Shown here: positions 34,178 through 43,415 of the stretch, piece after piece
Layout of the letters: each line of letters starts with the position of its first letter
How positions within the stretch are numbered: the stretch's first letter is position 1
Source: Salibaculum sp035270045
Lineage (GTDB): Bacteria; Pseudomonadota; Alphaproteobacteria; Rhodobacterales; Rhodobacteraceae
Reading direction: 5' to 3'
Length of the DNA stretch: 56,719 bases
NCBI RefSeq assembly: GCF_035270045.1
Contig: NZ_DATFIP010000038.1
Span: 1 to 56,719, forward strand
Position numbers and translations under genes: made by a program
Notes under the pieces: generated by a model
Database searches by the model: none
What the model was told of the DNA's origin: nothing
What the model saw: the letters and a program-made list of their open reading frames with translations, nothing else

Positions 34178-34891
34178 ATGCTCACCAGAAAGCAGCTTGA
34201 TCTCTTGGCCTTCATCCATGCGCGCGTGCAGCGTGACGGGGTTCCACCTTCCTTTGACGAGATGAAAGAGGCGCTCGACCTGCGCTCCAAATCCGGGATC
34301 CACCGCCTGATCACGGCCCTGGAAGAGCGTGGCTTCGTTCGCCGGCTAGCGCATCGCGCCCGGGCGCTGGAAATCATCAAGCTGCCCGAGTCGCTGGAAC
34401 AGAAGACGGGATTTTCGCCGCGCGTGATCGAGGGCGACCAGCCTGACAGCGGCCCCGGACAAGCGCGCAAGGACATCCCTGCCAATGCCATGACGGTCGA
34501 GGCCGCGGGCGCGATCGATCTGCCCGTCATGGGCCGGATCGCCGCCGGTGTGCCGATCGCGGCCATTTCCGAGGTGTCGCACAATGTGGCTGTCCCGCAC
34601 AGCATGATCGGCGCGGGCGAGCATTACGCGCTCGAGGTCAAGGGCGACTCGATGATCGACGCCGGCATCAATGACGGGGACGTCGTGATCATCCGTGAGA
34701 CCGCCACCGCCGATACCGGCGATATCGTTGTCGCGCTGGTGGAGGATGCCGAGGCGACGCTGAAACGCTTTCGCCGCTCCGGCAGCACCATCGCTCTCGA
34801 AGCCGCGAACCCGGCCTATGAAACCCGGCTGTTCCGTGATGACCAGGTCAAGGTCCAGGGGCGGCTGGTGGGCCTGATCCGCACCTACTGA
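34178..34891 (+). CDS. lexA: SOS repressor LexA
   Basis: A 237-aa repressor that cleaves itself with RecA filaments after DNA damage. The winged helix covers 1-70 (MLTRKQLDLLAFIHARV, PPSFDEMKEALDLRSKSGIH). The cleavage site is the Ala123-Gly124 bond in RIAAGVPI; the catalytic pair is Ser158 (VKGDSMIDAG) and Lys196 (EATLKRF). The long linker of about 35 residues between the domains is usual in alphaproteobacterial LexA. Preceded by its own operator. Confidence 0.97.
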   Translation: MLTRKQLDLLAFIHARVQRDGVPPSFDEMKEALDLRSKSGIHRLITALEERGFVRRLAHRARALEIIKLPESLEQKTGFSPRVIEGDQPDSGPGQARKDIPANAMTVEAAGAIDLPVMGRIAAGVPIAAISEVSHNVAVPHSMIGAGEHYALEVKGDSMIDAGINDGDVVIIRETATADTGDIVVALVEDAEATLKRFRRSGSTIALEAANPAYETRLFRDDQVKVQGRLVGLIRTY

Positions 34892-34937
34892 GCCGGCGGG
34901 GGATCGCGCTGCCCCAGGCGGCAACCCGTCCGCGATG

Positions 34938-34968
34938 ATGGGGCGGGACGTGGCACTGCCCCGCCCAT
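34938..34968. terminator. Hairpin between convergent lexA and comEC
   Basis: ATGGGGCGGG pairs with CCCGCCCAT with a single bulged G. It sits between two convergent stops and probably ends transcripts from both sides, although no T-tract is present. Confidence 0.45.
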
Positions 34969-34995
34969 CCCGACCGTTTGCCCCCCTTGTCCGCG

Positions 34996-37068
34996 TTATC
35001 GCCAAGCCGGAAGGGTAGCATTCCGGGCCCTTGCGCTTGTCCAGAGCCGGTCGCCGCTGCGGTCCCGCACGCTGACCAGCTCCAGCGCCTCGTTGCGCAA
35101 ATAGCCGGCCACCGCGCCAACATCGCGAAGGCGCGCAATGTCCAGCACGGTGCAGTCCCGGCCCGGCCCGACCCGCTGGTTCGACACCAGGATCGCGGCC
35201 CCGTCGCAGTCCGCGACTTCGGCCAGCGCCATCTTGCCGCGCACCGCGACAACACTGGTTGCGCCGATCTGCATCTCCTGGCGGCGGCTGGCGATCCGCA
35301 TTCCCGGCCGTTCATGGGCCTGCGCCTGCGCGACTGGCGCGCCGTCGTTTTCCAGCCAGGCGCGCGCCGCGAAACCGTCGCCGCGTGGCTTGGACAGGGC
35401 CCGCCCCTCAGGACCCATGACCCCCACCAACGTCCCGCTGTCGGCCACCAGCAGCGCGGGACGCTCGGTTCCGGCCCAAACCAGTCCGGCAAGCACCATC
35501 GGAGCCAGCCCGGCCAGTCGCCCGTGCCCCTGCCAGAGGATCACCACAAGCGCCCCAACCGCCATCAGCCCCAGCACCGGCGGCGCGGGGCTGTGAACAT
35601 GACCGACCGCCCCCTCCAGCCCGGCAACCCGATCGGCCACCACGAGGATCCAGCGGATGCCCAGCCCCATCACCCAGAGCCCAACCACGGACAGTCCAAT
35701 CGGTGCCAGGACCACGGCCAGGACCGCCGCCGGCATCACCACCGTGCCCATCACCGGCACCGCCAGCACGTTGGCCAGGAGCCCATAGTGCGACACCTGG
35801 TTGAAATGTGCCGCAGCGAAGGGCGCCGTCGCCAGACCCGCCACCAGCGAGGACAGCACGACCCCCAGCACCGGGCGCAGTCGCCTCGGGAGCCGGTCCA
35901 TGTCGACGCGGCGCAGCCACCCGAAGACGGCGACAAGCGCCGCGGTGGCGGCAAAGGACATCTGGAACCCCGGTCCGGACAATGCTTCGGGCCGCAGCAC
36001 CAGCACGATCATGGCCGCGATGGCGACAGCACGCAGGGTCAGCGCACGCCGGTCCAGCATGACGGCGACCAGCATCACGCCAACCATGATGAAGGCCCGT
36101 TCCGTTGCCACGTTACCGCCCGACATCGCGTAGTAGCCGGCCGCCACCAGCAGCGCGCCCATTGCGGCGTATTTCTTGGCCGGGCGGCGCAGGGTGAACC
36201 CGGGCCAGAGCAGCAGCGCGTGGCGGATCACCGAGAAGACGAAGCCTGTGAGCAGGCCCATGTGCAAACCGGATATGGCCAGCAGGTGCGCCAGGTTTGC
36301 CGCGCGCAAATCCTCGATCACGTCCTGCCCGATGGCCGACCGGTCGCCGGTCATGATGGCCGCGGCAAAGGCGCCGCGCTCGTCGGGCAAGGCCTCTTGA
36401 ACCCAGGCCGAGATCGCGACCCGCAGGCGGTAGATCGCCAGCCCCGCCGATTCCGCGTCGGCGGCGCGGGCCAGCAGCACCGGTGTTCGGGTATAGCCCA
36501 CCGCGCCGAGCTTCTCGAACCAGGCCATGCGGCGGAAGTCGAAACCACCCGGTTCCACCGGGCCGGCGGGCGGCGAAAGATGCCCGGTCAGGATCACTGT
36601 CTGCCCCGGGGCCGGGTCCAGGAAACCCTGCCGTCCGTGCAGAGAGACGCGGACGCGGGCGGGTGTCCGGGCGGGCGACATGTTGCGCAGCACCACGCTA
36701 TCCAGCATCAGGCGTCGCGCATCGCTGGCCGATCGGTCGATCTCGACCACGCGGCCCTCGATGGGGCCGTAATAGCGAAAGTCCAGCACGGGTTCGGCCA
36801 CGGCGTGGGCTCGGACCCCGGCGACGACCAGGCCGGCCAGAACCAGCGCCGCGGCCATGGGCAGCACCCGCAGACCGTCGGGCAACCAGCGCCGCACCAG
36901 CACGCAGACCAGGGTGGCAAGCGCAACTCCCCCGTAAACCGCCACGGCCGGCTCGACCCGCAACCCGAAATAGAGCGCGATCCCCGCGCCGAAGAACACC
37001 GGAACCCATCCGAAAAGATGCCCCTGCTGCCCCAGCAGCCCGCGATCCAGCCAAGTCAGAAGGCGCAC
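34996..37068 (-). CDS. comEC: ComEC/Rec2-family DNA uptake channel
   Basis: A 690-aa polytopic inner-membrane protein. An N-terminal DUF4131-type part is followed by the competence domain with the diagnostic LAHLLAISGLHMGLLTGFVF (about residues 255-274) and many helices. The C-terminal part (~540-690) resembles the metallo-beta-lactamase-like region of ComEC, but I do not find the HxHxDH metal motif, so it may be inactive. ComEC carries single-stranded DNA into the cytoplasm; in Rhodobacter it is needed by recipients of gene transfer agents. GTG start; divergent from gltX and convergent to lexA. Confidence 0.9.
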   Translation of the reverse strand: MRLLTWLDRGLLGQQGHLFGWVPVFFGAGIALYFGLRVEPAVAVYGGVALATLVCVLVRRWLPDGLRVLPMAAALVLAGLVVAGVRAHAVAEPVLDFRYYGPIEGRVVEIDRSASDARRLMLDSVVLRNMSPARTPARVRVSLHGRQGFLDPAPGQTVILTGHLSPPAGPVEPGGFDFRRMAWFEKLGAVGYTRTPVLLARAADAESAGLAIYRLRVAISAWVQEALPDERGAFAAAIMTGDRSAIGQDVIEDLRAANLAHLLAISGLHMGLLTGFVFSVIRHALLLWPGFTLRRPAKKYAAMGALLVAAGYYAMSGGNVATERAFIMVGVMLVAVMLDRRALTLRAVAIAAMIVLVLRPEALSGPGFQMSFAATAALVAVFGWLRRVDMDRLPRRLRPVLGVVLSSLVAGLATAPFAAAHFNQVSHYGLLANVLAVPVMGTVVMPAAVLAVVLAPIGLSVVGLWVMGLGIRWILVVADRVAGLEGAVGHVHSPAPPVLGLMAVGALVVILWQGHGRLAGLAPMVLAGLVWAGTERPALLVADSGTLVGVMGPEGRALSKPRGDGFAARAWLENDGAPVAQAQAHERPGMRIASRRQEMQIGATSVVAVRGKMALAEVADCDGAAILVSNQRVGPGRDCTVLDIARLRDVGAVAGYLRNEALELVSVRDRSGDRLWTSARARNATLPAWR

Positions 37069-37154
37069 TTGTCCCCGCCCTTCAGCCCGAGTATGCCCCC
37101 GCTGACGCTACGACCCCATGGTTAGCGAAAGGTTAACGGGAAAGGTTGACAGGA

Positions 37155-38570
37155 ATGGCAGAGCACAGCGCCACCGGACAGGTTGTCACACGCATTGCCC
37201 CTTCGCCCACCGGCGAGATGCACATCGGGACCGCGCGCACGGCGCTGTTCAACTGGCTTTACGCCCGTGGCCGGGGCGGCAAGTTCCTGCTGCGCATCGA
37301 GGACACGGACCGCGCGCGCTCCACCCCCGAAGCGACCGAGGCGATCCTGCGGGGCCTGGATTGGCTGGGCCTCGACCACGACGAGGCGCCCTACAGCCAG
37401 CACGCCCGCGCCGCGCGCCATGCCGAGGTCGCCCGCGAGATGCTGGCCAAGGGCCAGGCCTACAAGTGCTTTGCCACGCAAGAGGAGATCCAGGCCTTTC
37501 GCGACGCGGCGCGCGCGGCCGGAAACTCCACCCTCTACCGCTCGCCCTGGCGCGACGCGGACCCGGCCACTCATCCTGACGGTCCCTACGTGATCCGCGT
37601 CAAGGCACCGCAAAGTGGCGAAACGGTGATCGACGACCAGGTCCAGGGCCGGGTCACCATCCGCAACGACCAGCTGGACGACATGGTGATCCTGCGCTCG
37701 GACGGCAGCCCGACCTACATGCTGGCGGTTGTGGTCGACGACCACGACATGGGCGTGACCCACGTGATCCGGGGCGACGACCACCTGAACAATGCCGCGC
37801 GCCAGATGACGATCTACGCGGCCATGGGCTGGCCCCTGCCCGTCTACGCGCATATCCCGCTGATCTTCGGGCCCGACGGCAAGAAACTCTCGAAACGCCA
37901 CGGGGCGACCGGCGTGGCCGAATACCGCGACATGGGCTACCCGGCTGCCGGCATGCGCAACTATCTCGCGCGGCTTGGCTGGGCCCATGGCGACGATGAA
38001 TTCTTCACCGATGACCAGGCCCAGGCGTGGTTCGATCTGGATGGGATCAACAAGGCCCCGGCCCGGTTCGATTTCAAGAAGCTGGCCAATATCTGCGGCC
38101 AGCACATCGCCGCGATGTCGGATGCTGCGCTGCTGCAAGACCTCGATGCCTTTCTTGCCGCAACGGGGGCCGGACAGTTGACCTGCCCGCAACGGAACGC
38201 GATGTCGCAAGCCATGCCAAGCCTAAAGGAACGGGCCAAGACCTACCCTGAACTTCTTGAAAAAGCGCATTTTTGCCTCACATCGCGCCCCATCGTTCCC
38301 GACGAAAAGGCCGCGGCGGCCCTTGATGATGTATCCCGTGGTATACTGTTGGAATTGACGCCGCAGCTGCAAACTGCTAGCTGGACGCGAGATGCGCTGG
38401 AGGCGCTCGTGGGCGAAGTGGCACAGGCACACGAGACCAAGCTCGGCAAGCTGGCCGGACCGCTCAGGGCGGCACTGGCCGGGCGGACGGTGTCCCCCAG
38501 CGTATTCGACATGATGCTTGTCCTGGGCCGTGCGGAGACCATCGCCCGCCTCGAGGACGCGACCGGCTGA
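37155..38570 (+). CDS. gltX: Glutamyl-tRNA synthetase
   Basis: Class I enzyme charging tRNA-Glu. 471 aa with the HIGH motif HIGT at 23-26 (TRIAPSPTGEMHIGTARTAL), RIEDTDRARS, IRGDDHLNNAARQ and the KMSKS-type KLSKR at 244-248. Alphaproteobacteria often carry two gltX copies, so this may be one of two. The ATG at 37155 is preferred to the TTG three codons earlier, where the Shine-Dalgarno would be too close. Confidence 0.95.
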   Translation: MAEHSATGQVVTRIAPSPTGEMHIGTARTALFNWLYARGRGGKFLLRIEDTDRARSTPEATEAILRGLDWLGLDHDEAPYSQHARAARHAEVAREMLAKGQAYKCFATQEEIQAFRDAARAAGNSTLYRSPWRDADPATHPDGPYVIRVKAPQSGETVIDDQVQGRVTIRNDQLDDMVILRSDGSPTYMLAVVVDDHDMGVTHVIRGDDHLNNAARQMTIYAAMGWPLPVYAHIPLIFGPDGKKLSKRHGATGVAEYRDMGYPAAGMRNYLARLGWAHGDDEFFTDDQAQAWFDLDGINKAPARFDFKKLANICGQHIAAMSDAALLQDLDAFLAATGAGQLTCPQRNAMSQAMPSLKERAKTYPELLEKAHFCLTSRPIVPDEKAAAALDDVSRGILLELTPQLQTASWTRDALEALVGEVAQAHETKLGKLAGPLRAALAGRTVSPSVFDMMLVLGRAETIARLEDATG

Positions 38571-38621
38571 ACCCTTTTCGTCATGATCGACGGATATCGA
38601 GGCCGGTCCGGTGAAAACGCG

Positions 38622-38640
38622 ACGCCCGACCTGCGGGCGT
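38622..38640 (+). other. Hairpin between gltX and gltA
   Basis: ACGCCC pairs with GGGCGT around a 7-nt loop, 51 bp after the gltX stop and 24 bp before gltA. It may be a weak terminator of gltX or part of the gltA leader; only a short T-poor tail follows. Confidence 0.35.
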
Positions 38641-38664
38641 GCCCTTGCAACAAAGGAAACCGCC

Positions 38665-39960
38665 ATGGCCGACACCACCAAGACCGCGACCCTGACGATC
38701 GACGGCAAAGACTACGAGCTGCCCGTGCACTCGCCCACCGCCGGACCGGATGTCGTGGACATCCGCAAGCTCTATGGCCAGGCCGGGGTCTTCACCTATG
38801 ACCCGGGTTTCACCTCGACCGCCTCGTGCGACAGCACCATCACCTACATCGACGGGGACGCGGGTGTCCTGACCCACCGCGGCTATCCCATCGACCAGCT
38901 GGCCGGCAAGTCGCATTTCCTAGAGGTCTGTTTCCTGCTGCTTTACGGCTATCTGCCCAAGGCCGAGGAACTGGAGGATTTCGAGACCACGGTCACCCGC
39001 CACACCATGATCCACGAGCAGATGCACAACTTCTTCCGTGGTTTCCGCCGCGATGCACATCCGATGGCGACGATGGTCGGGGTCGTGGGCGCCATGTCGG
39101 CCTTCTATCACGACAGCACCGACATTTCCGACGAACGCCAGCGCGAGATCGCCTCGTTCCGGCTGATCGCCAAGATGCCGACGATCGCGGCCATGGCCTA
39201 CAAGTATTCCGTGGGCCAGCCCTTCGTCTATCCGCGCAACGATCTCGATTACGCGGCCAATTTCCTGCACATGTGCTTCTCGGTCCCGGCCGAGGAATAT
39301 CACGTCGACCCGATCCTCGCGCGGGCCATGGACCGGATATTCACGCTGCATGCCGACCACGAGCAGAACGCCTCGACCTCGACCGTGCGGCTGGCGTCCA
39401 GTTCCGGCGCCAATCCCTTTGCCTGTGTCGCCGCCGGCATCGCCTGCCTTTGGGGGCCGGCCCATGGCGGGGCCAACCAGGCCTGCCTGGAGATGCTCAA
39501 GGAAATCGGAACGCCTGACCAGATCCCCGAGTATATCGCCCGGGCCAAGGACAAGAACGACCCCTTCCGCCTGATGGGCTTCGGGCACCGGGTCTACAAG
39601 AACTTCGACCCGCGCGCGAAGGTCATGAAGCAGTCTGCGGACGAGGTGCTCGACCTCTTGGGCATCGAGGACAACCCGACGCTTCAGGTCGCCAAGGAAC
39701 TGGAAAAGGCCGCGTTGGACGATCCTTATTTCACCGAGAAGAAGCTCTTCCCGAACGTGGATTTCTATTCCGGGATCATCCTCGAGGCCATGGGCTTTCC
39801 CACCGCCATGTTCACGCCCATCTTCGCGCTGTCGCGCACCGTCGGCTGGGTCAGCCAGTGGAAGGAACAGCTGTCCGATCCACAGATGAAGATCGGCCGG
39901 CCGCGGCAACTCTACCAGGGCGCCGACCTGCGCGACTACGTGGATATCGAAAACCGCTGA
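38665..39960 (+). CDS. gltA: Citrate synthase
   Basis: Condenses acetyl-CoA and oxaloacetate at the entry of the TCA cycle. The 431-aa type II enzyme has the N-terminal domain (DPGFTSTASCDSTITYIDGD), the active-site histidine region LWGPAHGGANQACLEML, GFGHRVYKNFDPRA and the C-terminal RPRQLYQGADLRDYV. AAAGGAAA stands 6 nt before the ATG. A textbook terminator follows. Confidence 0.98.
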   Translation: MADTTKTATLTIDGKDYELPVHSPTAGPDVVDIRKLYGQAGVFTYDPGFTSTASCDSTITYIDGDAGVLTHRGYPIDQLAGKSHFLEVCFLLLYGYLPKAEELEDFETTVTRHTMIHEQMHNFFRGFRRDAHPMATMVGVVGAMSAFYHDSTDISDERQREIASFRLIAKMPTIAAMAYKYSVGQPFVYPRNDLDYAANFLHMCFSVPAEEYHVDPILARAMDRIFTLHADHEQNASTSTVRLASSSGANPFACVAAGIACLWGPAHGGANQACLEMLKEIGTPDQIPEYIARAKDKNDPFRLMGFGHRVYKNFDPRAKVMKQSADEVLDLLGIEDNPTLQVAKELEKAALDDPYFTEKKLFPNVDFYSGIILEAMGFPTAMFTPIFALSRTVGWVSQWKEQLSDPQMKIGRPRQLYQGADLRDYVDIENR

Positions 39961-39981
39961 TCCTTCGGGACAGGCGATGCG

Positions 39982-40012
39982 AAAGGGCCGCCCGCGATGG
40001 CGGCCCTTTTTT
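39982..40012 (+). terminator. Intrinsic terminator of gltA
   Basis: Perfect 11-bp stem AAAGGGCCGCC/GGCGGCCCTTT with a 6-nt loop, running into TTTTTT. Ends gltA transcription 22 bp after its stop and insulates it from the convergent genes. Confidence 0.95.
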
Positions 40013-40051
40013 CGTTGCCACCCTCGGGGCGCGCCCTGGCCTGGCGCGGCC

Positions 40052-40828
40052 CTAACGCCCCTCGTAATTCGCCGGGCGCTTTTCAAGGAAGGCCAGCACG
40101 CCTTCCTTGAAGTCGCGGGTCTTGCCGCATTCACCCTGTAGCCGGGCCTCCAGAAGCAACTGTTCGTCCAGCGTGTTCGCCGAGCTTTCGCGGATAGCGG
40201 TCTTGAGGTGACGATAGGCCTGCGTCGGACCCTTTGCCAGGTGCGCCACGCGGCCGGCCAGGTGATCCTCGAACTGCGCCACCGGGACCGCTTCGTAGAT
40301 CATGCCCCAGTCAGCGGCCTGGCGCCCGCTGATCTTGTCGGCGAAGAGCGCTGCGCCCATGGCCTTGGCCGCACCCATCTGCCTTGGCAGCCAATAGGTC
40401 CCGCCCGCGTCCGGGATCAGACCGATGCGGGTAAAGGCCTGGATGAAGCTCGCCTCTTCGGCGGCGATTACAACGTCGGCGGCCAGCGCAAGGTTGGCAC
40501 CGGCCCCGGCGGCGGCACCGTGAACTGCGGCAATGGTCGGAACGGGACAGTCGAAAATGGTGCGCAACATGGGAACGTATTCGTCGCGCAGGGTACGCTC
40601 CAGGTCGAGGTTGGCCGCGCTGCCCCCATCGCCCAGATCCTGCCCCGAACAGAAGGCCTCGCCCGCCCCGCGCATCACCAGAACGCGCGCCTCGGTCGCC
40701 GCGGCCTTGACCGCGTGGGTGATCTCGGCCCGCATCTGTGTGTTCAGCGCGTTCATCACCTGCGGCCGGTTCAACGTCAGGGTTGCTGCCCCGTCCGCGA
40801 TCTCCAGCCGGATCGTCTGGTAGTCCAT
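40052..40828 (-). CDS. Enoyl-CoA hydratase/isomerase, PaaG-like
   Basis: A 258-aa crotonase. The oxyanion-hole regions are AFCSGQDLGD and VHGAAAGAGANLALAADVVIA, followed by FIQAFTRIGLIPDAGGTYWLPR, close to the PaaG isomerase pattern in phenylacetate breakdown. No other paa gene is present, so a general acyl-CoA role cannot be excluded. The start at 40828 gives the standard N-terminus MDYQTIRLEIADG. 85 bp after ccmH on the same strand, perhaps the tail of the ccm operon. Confidence 0.87.
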   Translation of the reverse strand: MDYQTIRLEIADGAATLTLNRPQVMNALNTQMRAEITHAVKAAATEARVLVMRGAGEAFCSGQDLGDGGSAANLDLERTLRDEYVPMLRTIFDCPVPTIAAVHGAAAGAGANLALAADVVIAAEEASFIQAFTRIGLIPDAGGTYWLPRQMGAAKAMGAALFADKISGRQAADWGMIYEAVPVAQFEDHLAGRVAHLAKGPTQAYRHLKTAIRESSANTLDEQLLLEARLQGECGKTRDFKEGVLAFLEKRPANYEGR

Positions 40829-40913
40829 GCCAAGTGCCCTTTCCCGGTGCTCTTTCGCGTGATCTGGTGGCACTCTAATGATCCGAGCGGGTCCGAAAAC
40901 CCGAAACCCTGCG

Positions 40914-41360
40914 TCAGGACCGCATGATTTCATCCAGCCGGGCCTGTTCGTCATCCGACAGTGCCTCGGGCGCCTTGGCCGCGGCACGCGCCCGCACGCT
41001 GGCATACCCCACACCGGCAGCCAGCAGCAACAGGATCGGCCCGGCCAGCCACAGGACAAGGTTCGCCCCTTCCTTGGGGGGGCTGAGCAGGATGTATTCG
41101 CCGTAGCGATCCACCAGGAACTGCACCGCCGCCTCGTCGCTGTCGCCAGCTTTCAGGCGGTCGCGCAGCAGGACGCGCAGGTCGCTGCTGATTCCCGCGT
41201 TGCTTTCGTCGATGCTCTCGTTCTGGCAGACCGGGCAGCGCAGGCCGCCCGACAGGTCGCGCGCACGCTCTTCCAGCGCCGGATCGTCCAGCACCTCGTC
41301 GGGCTGAACGGCCCAGGCGGGCGCCGCCAGCAGGACCAGGATCAGGACCAGGCGCCTCAT
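40914..41360 (-). CDS. ccmH: Cytochrome c maturation protein CcmH
   Basis: Thiol reductant for apocytochrome c heme ligation, in the periplasm and membrane-anchored. 148 aa: signal peptide 1-17, the redox motif LRCPVCQNESI with Cys42 and Cys45, DRYGEYILLSPP, and one C-terminal membrane helix (LVLWLAGPILLLLAAGVGY). Overlaps the ccmF stop by 4 bp. This is the short CcmH/CycL form without a TPR domain. Confidence 0.95.
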   Translation of the reverse strand: MRRLVLILVLLAAPAWAVQPDEVLDDPALEERARDLSGGLRCPVCQNESIDESNAGISSDLRVLLRDRLKAGDSDEAAVQFLVDRYGEYILLSPPKEGANLVLWLAGPILLLLAAGVGYASVRARAAAKAPEALSDDEQARLDEIMRS

Positions 41361-43339
41361 TCCGCGGGGACCCCGCCCGTCGGGGAAGGCTTGCGCTTGG
41401 TGGCACCGGCGGCCACGCGCAGGCGACGGTCAGACAGGCTGAACAGCCCCCCGATGGCCATGAGGATGGAACCGCCCCATATCCAGTTGGCGAAAGGCTT
41501 GATATAGGTCCGCACGGCCCAGCCCCCGGCGTTCTGCGGATCGCCGATCACCAGGTAGACGTCGCGCAGCACGCCGTTTCGAATGCCCGCCTCGGTCGTG
41601 GGCATATCGGCCACCGGGTAGATGCGCTTTTCGGGGTGGACGACGCCGACCTCGCGCCCGTTGCGATAGATGGCCATGTCGGCCTTGGTGGCCACGTAGT
41701 TCGGACCCTGCTCGCGGTAGACGTCCAGCAGCTCGACCTCGTGGATTCCGACCTGCCAACGGTCGCCGATATTGGCAACGCGGATGTCCTCATCCTCCCA
41801 AGCCATGAGGCCCGCCACGGCGAAGACGGTGATACCCATCCCGCTATGGGCCACGAACTTGCCCCAGTCGGCCCGCGGCAGGCGCGTCAACCGGCCCAGC
41901 CGCGTCGTCAGCCCCTGCCGTCCGGTGCGCTGCCACAGGTCCGTTGCAGCGCCACCCACGACCCAGACACCGAGCGCGACGCCAACCGGGCCAAGCGCGC
42001 TGCGCCCGGTCTGCATGGCAAAGGCCAACGCGCCCAGGGCCACGGCCAGAACGGCCACTGGCCAGAGCGGGGTAAACGCCTTCTTCACGCTGCCGCGTTT
42101 CCAGGCCAGCATCGCGCCCACCGGAAGGATCAGCGACAGCGCCACGAAGAAGGGCGAGAAGGCGGCGTTGAAGAAGGGTGCGCCAACCGACAACACCCTC
42201 CCCAGAACCATTTCCGCGAAGACGGGCCAAAGTGTACCGATGAAGACCACGAAGGCCGAGACGGCCAGAAGCACATTGTTGGCCACCAGCGCGCTTTCGC
42301 GGCTGACCATGGAAAATACGCCCTTGGCCTCCATCGCCGACGCGCGCACGGCAAAGAGCGTGAGCGCTCCACCCACGAAACCACCGAAGATCATCAGGAT
42401 GAAGACCCCGCGTTCGGGGTCGTTGGCAAAGGCATGCACCGAGGTCAGCACGCCCGACCGCACGATGAAGGTGCCCAGCAGCGAGAAACCGAAGGCAAGG
42501 ATCGCCAGCAGGATGGTCCAGGCTTTCAGCGCCTCGCGTTTTTCCACCACGATGGCCGAATGCAGCAGGGCCGCGGCCAGCAGCCAGGGCATGAAGCTGG
42601 CATTCTCCACCGGGTCCCAGAACCAGAAGCCACCCCAGCCCAGTTCGTAATAAGCCCACCAGGACCCCAGCGCGATACCCACGGTCAGAAACAACCAGGC
42701 CGCCAGCGTCCAGGGTCGCACCCAGCGGCCCCAGGCGGCGTCCACCTTGCCTTCCAGCAGGGCCGCGATGGCGAAGGAAAAGGTCATCGAGAGTCCCACG
42801 TAGCCGAGGTAGAGGAACGGCGGGTGGAAGGCCAAACCGGGGTCTTGCAGCAGCGGGTTGAGGTCCTGCCCGTCAAAGGGCGGCACCTGCATCCGCAGGA
42901 AGGGATTGGAGGTCAGCAGGATGAAGGCGTAGAAGGCCACCGTGACCAGCGCCTGAACCCCGAGCACCCGGGCGCGCAGAGAGGCCGGCAGGTTCGATCC
43001 GAACCAACTGGCACAGGCCCCGAACAGTGCGAGCGTCAGCACCCAGAGCAACATCGACCCTTCGTGATTCCCCCAGACGCCGGTGATCTTGTAGAGCATC
43101 GGCTTGTCGGAATGCGAATTCAGGAAGACCAGCCGCAGCGAGAAATCCGAGACCACGAAGGCATAGGTCAGCGCGGCAAAGGAAAAGCCCACGAGGATGA
43201 ACTGCACCGTCGCGGCGGGATCCCCCAGCGCCATCCAGCTGCGCCATCCCTTGTGCGCACCCACCAGTGGCACGACGGTTTGAAAGACCGCGACCAGCGC
43301 GGCGAGAATCAGGGCGAAGTGTCCAAGCTCGGTAATCAT
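41357..43339 (-). CDS. ccmF: Heme lyase subunit CcmF
   Basis: Large polytopic protein that attaches heme to apocytochrome c. 660 aa starting MITELGHFALILAALVAV, with the WWD domain WGGFWFWDPVENASFMPWL, conserved heme-ligand histidines nearby, and CcmF_C at the end. The start at 43339 fits the family; a GTG three codons upstream is possible. 76 bp follow the holin stop, so the gene seems to be read from the same minus-strand run. Confidence 0.95.
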   Translation of the reverse strand: MITELGHFALILAALVAVFQTVVPLVGAHKGWRSWMALGDPAATVQFILVGFSFAALTYAFVVSDFSLRLVFLNSHSDKPMLYKITGVWGNHEGSMLLWVLTLALFGACASWFGSNLPASLRARVLGVQALVTVAFYAFILLTSNPFLRMQVPPFDGQDLNPLLQDPGLAFHPPFLYLGYVGLSMTFSFAIAALLEGKVDAAWGRWVRPWTLAAWLFLTVGIALGSWWAYYELGWGGFWFWDPVENASFMPWLLAAALLHSAIVVEKREALKAWTILLAILAFGFSLLGTFIVRSGVLTSVHAFANDPERGVFILMIFGGFVGGALTLFAVRASAMEAKGVFSMVSRESALVANNVLLAVSAFVVFIGTLWPVFAEMVLGRVLSVGAPFFNAAFSPFFVALSLILPVGAMLAWKRGSVKKAFTPLWPVAVLAVALGALAFAMQTGRSALGPVGVALGVWVVGGAATDLWQRTGRQGLTTRLGRLTRLPRADWGKFVAHSGMGITVFAVAGLMAWEDEDIRVANIGDRWQVGIHEVELLDVYREQGPNYVATKADMAIYRNGREVGVVHPEKRIYPVADMPTTEAGIRNGVLRDVYLVIGDPQNAGGWAVRTYIKPFANWIWGGSILMAIGGLFSLSDRRLRVAAGATKRKPSPTGGVPAE

Positions 43340-43415
43340 GGAGATCACTATAATGCCTGTGGCGCACCGCGCCATAGCCAGTCGTCGGTCAAAGCGTCAC
43401 GGTCGAGTGATGGGC

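Noticed and set aside
34978..37125. Long plus-strand frame opposite comEC
   Set aside because: Translation is His/Gln/Arg-rich low complexity, and comEC on the minus strand has clear membrane helices and motifs.
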